12,890 nt of DNA from Phoronis ovalis (Eukaryota; Phoronida; Phoronidae), in contig JAOXYB010041904.1 of assembly GCA_028565635.1 (NCBI GenBank), forward strand, positions 1-12,890, given 5' to 3'. Below the pieces are notes generated by a model, which worked only from the letters and a program-made list of their open reading frames with translations, had not been told where the DNA came from and did no database searches. The position numbers and the translations under genes were made by a program. Shown piece by piece: positions 9,529 through 12,890 of the stretch; position 1 is the first letter of the stretch; each line of letters begins with the position of its first letter.

Positions 9529-9695
9529 GTTACTTTTTATCTTTCTACTACTTCTTTCAGCAAGATCAGGATGTAAATTCTGTATACTGCTAAATCTATC
9601 ACATGATTTTATTTCTATTGTGCTATACTACTGAGCTATTAAACTGATTAAAGAACTGCAAAATATGTAACTTCCATAATTTCGGTTTTGATAAC

Positions 9696-9716
9696 GAAAG
9701 AAACCGAAACTGAAAC
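9696..9716. promoter_or_regulatory. Interferon-stimulated response element (IRF site) upstream of the ML gene
   Basis: The plus strand contains four GAAA cores in tandem; 9699-9712 (AAGAAACCGAAACT) matches the ISRE consensus RNGAAANNGAAACT exactly, and another GAAAC follows at 9712-9716. It lies about 170 bases upstream of the ML start codon at 9528. IRF family factors bind this motif. A related TTTCGGTTTTG half-site is at 9680-9690. Function in this organism is inferred. Confidence 0.55.
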
Positions 9717-10365
9717 ACGAGTATCCGTTTGGTGTATATTAAATGAATGTGTTGATGCTTTATGAATTTATTTTTTTTCAATTTGTTATTCTAGAACACA
9801 TTGTTTATATAAATATACTATACTTTCAGATATTTGTGTTATATGTTTCACAAGTATTTCGTTATGCTTATGACTAAAACTTTGTACAGAACATTTGATA
9901 AATGCATGAAGATATTAAGGGGAGATATGATTTTTTGCGTATCAGATAATGGAAACGGTATGAAAACTGACATTTAGACACGGGGGCCCAATTGTATATA
10001 AAGTGGATACGTATGCTCGTTACCAAAATCGCGCCAAAAGATTATCTTTTGGAGGACTATTAAGCGCGTATAAACGCATATTATGCGTTAAGAGTACGAA
10101 AATCGGCAGTTTTGAGCTTTGTTGACCTTGTTTGGTCTTGCCTGCTGGATGTACTAATATTTAATATGTGCTTTAGTTTAGTTGTTGTAAGTTTGCCAAT
10201 CTGTACACTAAATGGAAAAATCTTTTATAGAGATGGTCTATACAGTGCTTCATGTAATTTGTGTATTTTATGAATGAAATTGTGTCTATATTGCGTTAAG
10301 ACTGTTAGAATTGTTCCTGATTGTGCACACAAATTGACCCTAGAGGCGCTTTAGTTCATAGAAAT

Positions 10366-10376
10366 TGCGCATGCGC
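10366..10376. promoter_or_regulatory. NRF1 palindrome, probable CCDC61 promoter
   Basis: TGCGCATGCGC is the exact NRF1 (nuclear respiratory factor 1) consensus. It is followed 18 bases on by AAAATGGTG (YY1-like) and 54 bases on by a splice donor (AG|GTATGT at 10431). This arrangement suits a TATA-less promoter with a short non-coding first exon for the downstream plus-strand gene. Confidence 0.5.
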
Positions 10377-10812
10377 TTGACATTGTTTAAGAAAATGGTG
10401 AACGTTGGGGGGAATATTTGAAATCGGTAGGTATGTATATTACTTGGCTGTACACAGGAGGTACACGTTCATGAAGTTTCGTAGGAGTACTTCTGTCGGA
10501 ACATGATTGAAACACTTTTTCCGTTTTTATTGCCATCACCTTTAGACTGATTGTAATTATTTAGATAAAAAACAAATGTATTATTATTAATATTATATTG
10601 CAATATATTGGCTTTATTGCCTTATTGGCAAATTCGTTGATTATTATATTTTAGCTCTAGTATTACTAGTATTATACATTTAAATAACACAGGTTATAGC
10701 TGGCGAGAAGGATTTTTAAATAAATAAATATGCTGTACTATCCAGTATAGGTTCCCAGGGGGGCACTCAGACTTCATCTATATCAGTGGGGATGTTCGGC
10801 CCCAATGCCAAT

Positions 10813-10968
10813 GGATCCGGGTCCGGTTGTTTGACCAAATTAGCAAAGAGGATTCGATTTTAATCAATTACCAGACAGGATCCGGTTTTTGACCAAATTA
10901 TCTTAGTGGATCCGTTTTTTTTAATACACCAGCTGAATTGATCTGGTTTTTAATTAAAATAAACCAGT
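10813..10968. repeat. Degenerate tandem repeat, about 30 bp x 5, based on GGATCCGGTTTTTGACC
   Basis: Successive units start near 10820, 10850, 10878, 10908 and 10939. Each begins with a variant of GGATCCGGTTTTT and continues with a variant of GACCAAATTA. An extra GGATCC precedes the first at 10813. Units 1 and 3 are closest; 2, 4 and 5 are more diverged. It is non-coding and may be an internal array of a transposable element. Confidence 0.6.
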
Positions 10969-11074
10969 TTTCAAATACGTATAAAATCAGCAATCAGCTT
11001 TTTTTTGGTATATTTCGGGGTCCAAATTTCTACATTTTTGGTATAGAGTTAATCTAAAACTTTTACCCTCGGTG

Positions 11075-11230
11075 TAGAGACGGATTAACATAGTAGCAAA
11101 AGTAGCATATGCTACGCCGGGCCTGCATTTTTGGGGCCCCGCACTAAATACTTGCAAGCTTTACAATCTCACATGAATTGCTGTGTGAAATAGACATTTC
11201 CAGTATCATCACTAGCTTAATCCGGCCCTG
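11075..11230. mobile_element. Non-autonomous hAT element (MITE) with 8-bp target duplication
   Basis: The right end reads TTAATCCGGCCCTG (11217-11230) and the left end TAGAGACGGATTAA (11075-11088), an inverted repeat with three mismatches. The exact 8-base direct repeat CCTCGGTG flanks it at 11067-11074 and 11231-11238. An 8-bp duplication and CAGGG-type termini are hallmarks of hAT elements. At 156 bp it encodes no transposase; the internal GGGGCCCCGC patch is GC-rich compared with its surroundings. Confidence 0.8.
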
Positions 11231-11623
11231 CCTCGGTGGCACACCCCCGCCGCAAAATATACCAAGAGACCCCCGGCTGTCAGATCAACTGCCAAACAGT
11301 AATGTCTATATTATAGATAAATATATGACATGCTATAAACAACCTCTATGTCACTATAATATTAAAACAGTCACAAACATACATTAAATATGTATATATA
11401 TTGTAAAAAGAAATTATGTTAATGCTGGTTTTGTAGGTGCACTACAACACATTAGAATTGGTCATTGACGCTGTTTGCGTCATCTGTTTTTAAAACTATA
11501 ATCAACGGATCCTTAGTCAATGCTGAATGAAAAACGAAAGTCGGACTGGTACTGCTGAGTATAGTAATTTACTATAATTACCTGCTTGTCTTTTAAGGAC
11601 ATTACTTAATACTATTATCAAAA

Positions 11624-12668
11624 ATGGAAGAAGAAGAAGACACAGCAATCAGTGCTAACTACCTTTTTCGTGGGGTAGAATATGTGGTTACCATGAAAGT
11701 GCATCGGAACTCAACGCTATCAGTGGAAGTGGAAGACAGGTTAACATCTGATCAATGGAGAGGCTCATTTGACTCTGCTTGTATGTGTATATATTCATTT
11801 TATGTCATTTTGAACTCACTTGACCGTCTCCTGGCTGATTATCTAGTTTTATACCCAGAATGCACTTTGATACTTCTAACAGTTGGAATGAAATGCCAAA
11901 ATTATGTGCCAGTATGTAAATGTATGCATGTAATAATTGAATATTAATTATAATTTCATAAATTTTATTAGAAATATAAAGAACATGTTATTCTATTTAC
12001 ACTTTTAGACATTGAAGATCTTACCCACAAGACAGGAAACTTTAAACAGTTTTCGATATTTGTCAGTATGCTTGAATCTGCATTAGAACAGGTGAGGTAT
12101 GTATGGCTAGCAGTCTCCCTTGTATTTGCTAGCCATAACAGAGATTAGGCTAAATTATTCAAACTGGTCAAGCATCATTATAGTTTTAGCTATGAAAGAC
12201 CAAACTTTGTGTTGTGTTTGATGTAACATTTCATTTAAGGTGCTCTTAGAATACCAAGAAAATATAGAACTTATGTTATGTTATTGCTTTGGCATATTTT
12301 ATTTCATATTTCATTGAGAATTTGAAATAATCATTTGACAAGTAATGTTTAATCTTTGTGCCATGTTTCTGTTCTCTTTTTGAAAAGCATAACTGTAAAT
12401 TAAACCTTTTCTGATAGCTGTGCGATGAAAGACAATACACGTGACTAAAGATTTTTAGCAAAGACAGTAGCGAGACCAATACTAATTAAGATACTCTATT
12501 TTTATAGTCAACAGACAGTGTATCGCTGGATTTATTAACTTATAGTGATTTAGAATCATTACGACAACGTAAAGCTGGGATAAGTGCCAAACCCGTTCTT
12601 ACTGGGAAAGCTGCGGGACTAAATACAAAACGATATCTTATTCTTACATACACTGTTGAGTTTGATAG
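11624..12668 (+). CDS. CCDC61: CCDC61 (VFL3 homologue), 5' part: head-domain exons 1-3
   Basis: Join 11624-11780, 12009-12091, 12508-12668, continuing beyond the window. Donors GTATGT, GTGAGG and GTAAGT and acceptors ACTTTTAG and TTTTTATAG fit in phase, giving 133 complete residues and a split Arg codon. Recognition rests on blocks conserved with vertebrate CCDC61: YLFRGVEY, VEDRLTSDQWRGSFD, IEDLTHKTGNFKQF, MLESALEQ, SVSLDLLTYSDLESLR and NTKRYLILTYTVEFD. These form the N-terminal XRCC4/SAS-6-like head that drives dimerisation; the coiled-coil stalk must lie in later exons. CCDC61 (VFL3 in green algae) is a centriolar-satellite and basal-body protein that helps anchor and orient basal body fibres and align mitotic chromosomes. 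The ATG has A at -3 and G at +4, and the acidic MEEEED start is plausible. The gene is truncated only by the window edge. Confidence 0.93.
12092..12507 (+). other. Intron 2 (between coding exons) of CCDC61, with a hairpin next to the donor
   Basis: Donor GTGAGG at 12092 (a second possible donor GTATGT at 12097) and acceptor TTTTTATAG at 12507. TATGGCTAGCA at 12102-12112 is perfectly inverted at 12127-12137, an 11-bp stem with a 14-base loop only ten bases after the splice site. Nothing else recognised. Confidence 0.65.
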
Positions 12669-12750
12669 GTAAGTATTATAAATTGTTCTTCATATTTATA
12701 AAATAGTTAAAGTGAAGTGAAAGCACTTTTCAAAATGTGTACATTTCTAT

Positions 12751-12890
12751 AGCTGTGGTCACACGGGCACCTTTTTCAGGCGCAAATATACTCTGGAACA
12801 AGGTGCTCGTGTAACCACAGCTTTAACACCCGATCTGGTCGCGGTCAGACGGCCGCTGCCTCGGGGGTTAAGGCGGAAGTAGGGTTAAGC
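12751..12890. mobile_element. Terminal-inverted-repeat element, running to or past the window edge
   Basis: AGCTGTGGTCACACGGGCAC at the start of a 23-base arm (12751-12773) is inverted at 12800-12822 with two mismatches around a 26-base spacer. Directly after it, GC-rich sequence carries a related motif (GCGGTCAGACGGCCGC) and another short inverted pair, TTAACACCC against GGGGGTTAA (12823-12871). It is either one complete 72-bp foldback next to another repeat, or the start of a longer element cut by the window. Confidence 0.5.

Larger units (their letters stand above)
9530..10380. other. Divergent intergenic region between the ML gene and CCDC61
   Basis: Besides the IRF element it holds a TATATAAA at 9995-10002, an E2F-like GCGCCAAA at 10031-10038 that runs into the palindrome CCAAAAGATTATCTTTTGG (10034-10052), and the palindrome AACGCATATTATGCGTT (10073-10089). 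The cluster around 10000-10090 is richer in CpG than its surroundings. The rest is AT-rich without ORFs. It could serve as a shared promoter region for the two divergent genes. Confidence 0.4.
10431..11597 (+). other. Probable 5'UTR intron of CCDC61
   Basis: Donor GTATGT after GGTAG at 10430 and acceptor CTGCTTGTCTTTTAAG ending at 11597, 26 bases before the CCDC61 ATG. The stretch contains a degenerate 30-bp tandem repeat and a hAT-type MITE. The stretch 10440-10740 has nothing recognised. The acceptor is convincing; the pairing with this donor is inferred. Confidence 0.4.

Noticed and set aside
9995-10002. TATATAAA as the TATA box of a separate gene
   Set aside because: No coding exon can be linked to a start near 10030; in AT-rich DNA such a match is expected by chance, so it is kept only as a note in the intergenic entry.
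11178-11387. Plus-strand open frame of 69 codons
   Set aside because: Its first part is inside the hAT MITE and its flank; no protein family features.
12276-12479. Minus-strand open frame in a CCDC61 intron
   Set aside because: No homology features and antisense to an intron.

Overview
The window is AT-rich animal DNA. It has three spliced protein-coding genes with GT..AG introns and vertebrate-like poly(A) signals (AATAAA), plus scattered transposon remains. No prokaryotic operon structure, CRISPR array, tRNA or rRNA was seen. The gene families (a GPR180-type seven-helix protein, an ML lipid-binding protein, and the ciliary/centriolar protein CCDC61), intron lengths from about 70 to 1350 bases, and the LINE remnant suggest a bilaterian invertebrate. 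A mollusc or other lophotrochozoan is my best guess, but it is an inference from general character and not proven.

Layout. (1) Positions 1-6900, plus strand: a complete GPR180/TMEM145-family gene. Five coding exons (180-661, 2013-2562, 3410-3665, 3987-4115, 5111-5268) join in phase into 524 residues and are followed by a long 3'UTR. Intron 1 holds a foldback element and the 3' end of a decayed non-LTR retrotransposon. Intron 4 holds two neighbouring foldback elements. The 3'UTR carries a nearly perfect 23-bp-arm hairpin. (2) Positions 9528-7200, minus strand, convergent with gene 1: a small gene made only of short exons (9528-9378, 8872-8783, 7693-7559, 7391-7342, 7271-7233). The exons join in phase into a 154-residue secreted ML-domain (MD-2/NPC2-type lipid recognition) protein. 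About 170 bases upstream of its ATG is an exact interferon-stimulated response element (ISRE) consensus. An alternative in-frame 3'-terminal exon with its own poly(A) signal lies in its third intron (counting from the 3' end; intron 2 in transcript order). (3) Positions about 10380-12890, plus strand, divergent from gene 2: the 5' part of CCDC61 (VFL3). Coding exons are 11624-11780, 12009-12091 and 12508-12668, and the gene continues past the window edge. It is probably preceded by a non-coding first exon ending at 10430, next to a perfect NRF1 palindrome. Its first intron contains a degenerate 30-bp tandem repeat and a non-autonomous hAT element with an exact 8-bp target duplication. Its last visible intron contains a terminal-inverted-repeat element.

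The three genes have no obvious shared pathway. Genes 1 and 2 are tail to tail and genes 2 and 3 head to head, so the 9530-10380 interval may act as a two-way promoter region. The most interesting item is the cryptic ML gene, which long-ORF scanning would miss, together with its IRF-type promoter element and possible truncated isoform; this fits a lipid-sensing or innate-immunity role.
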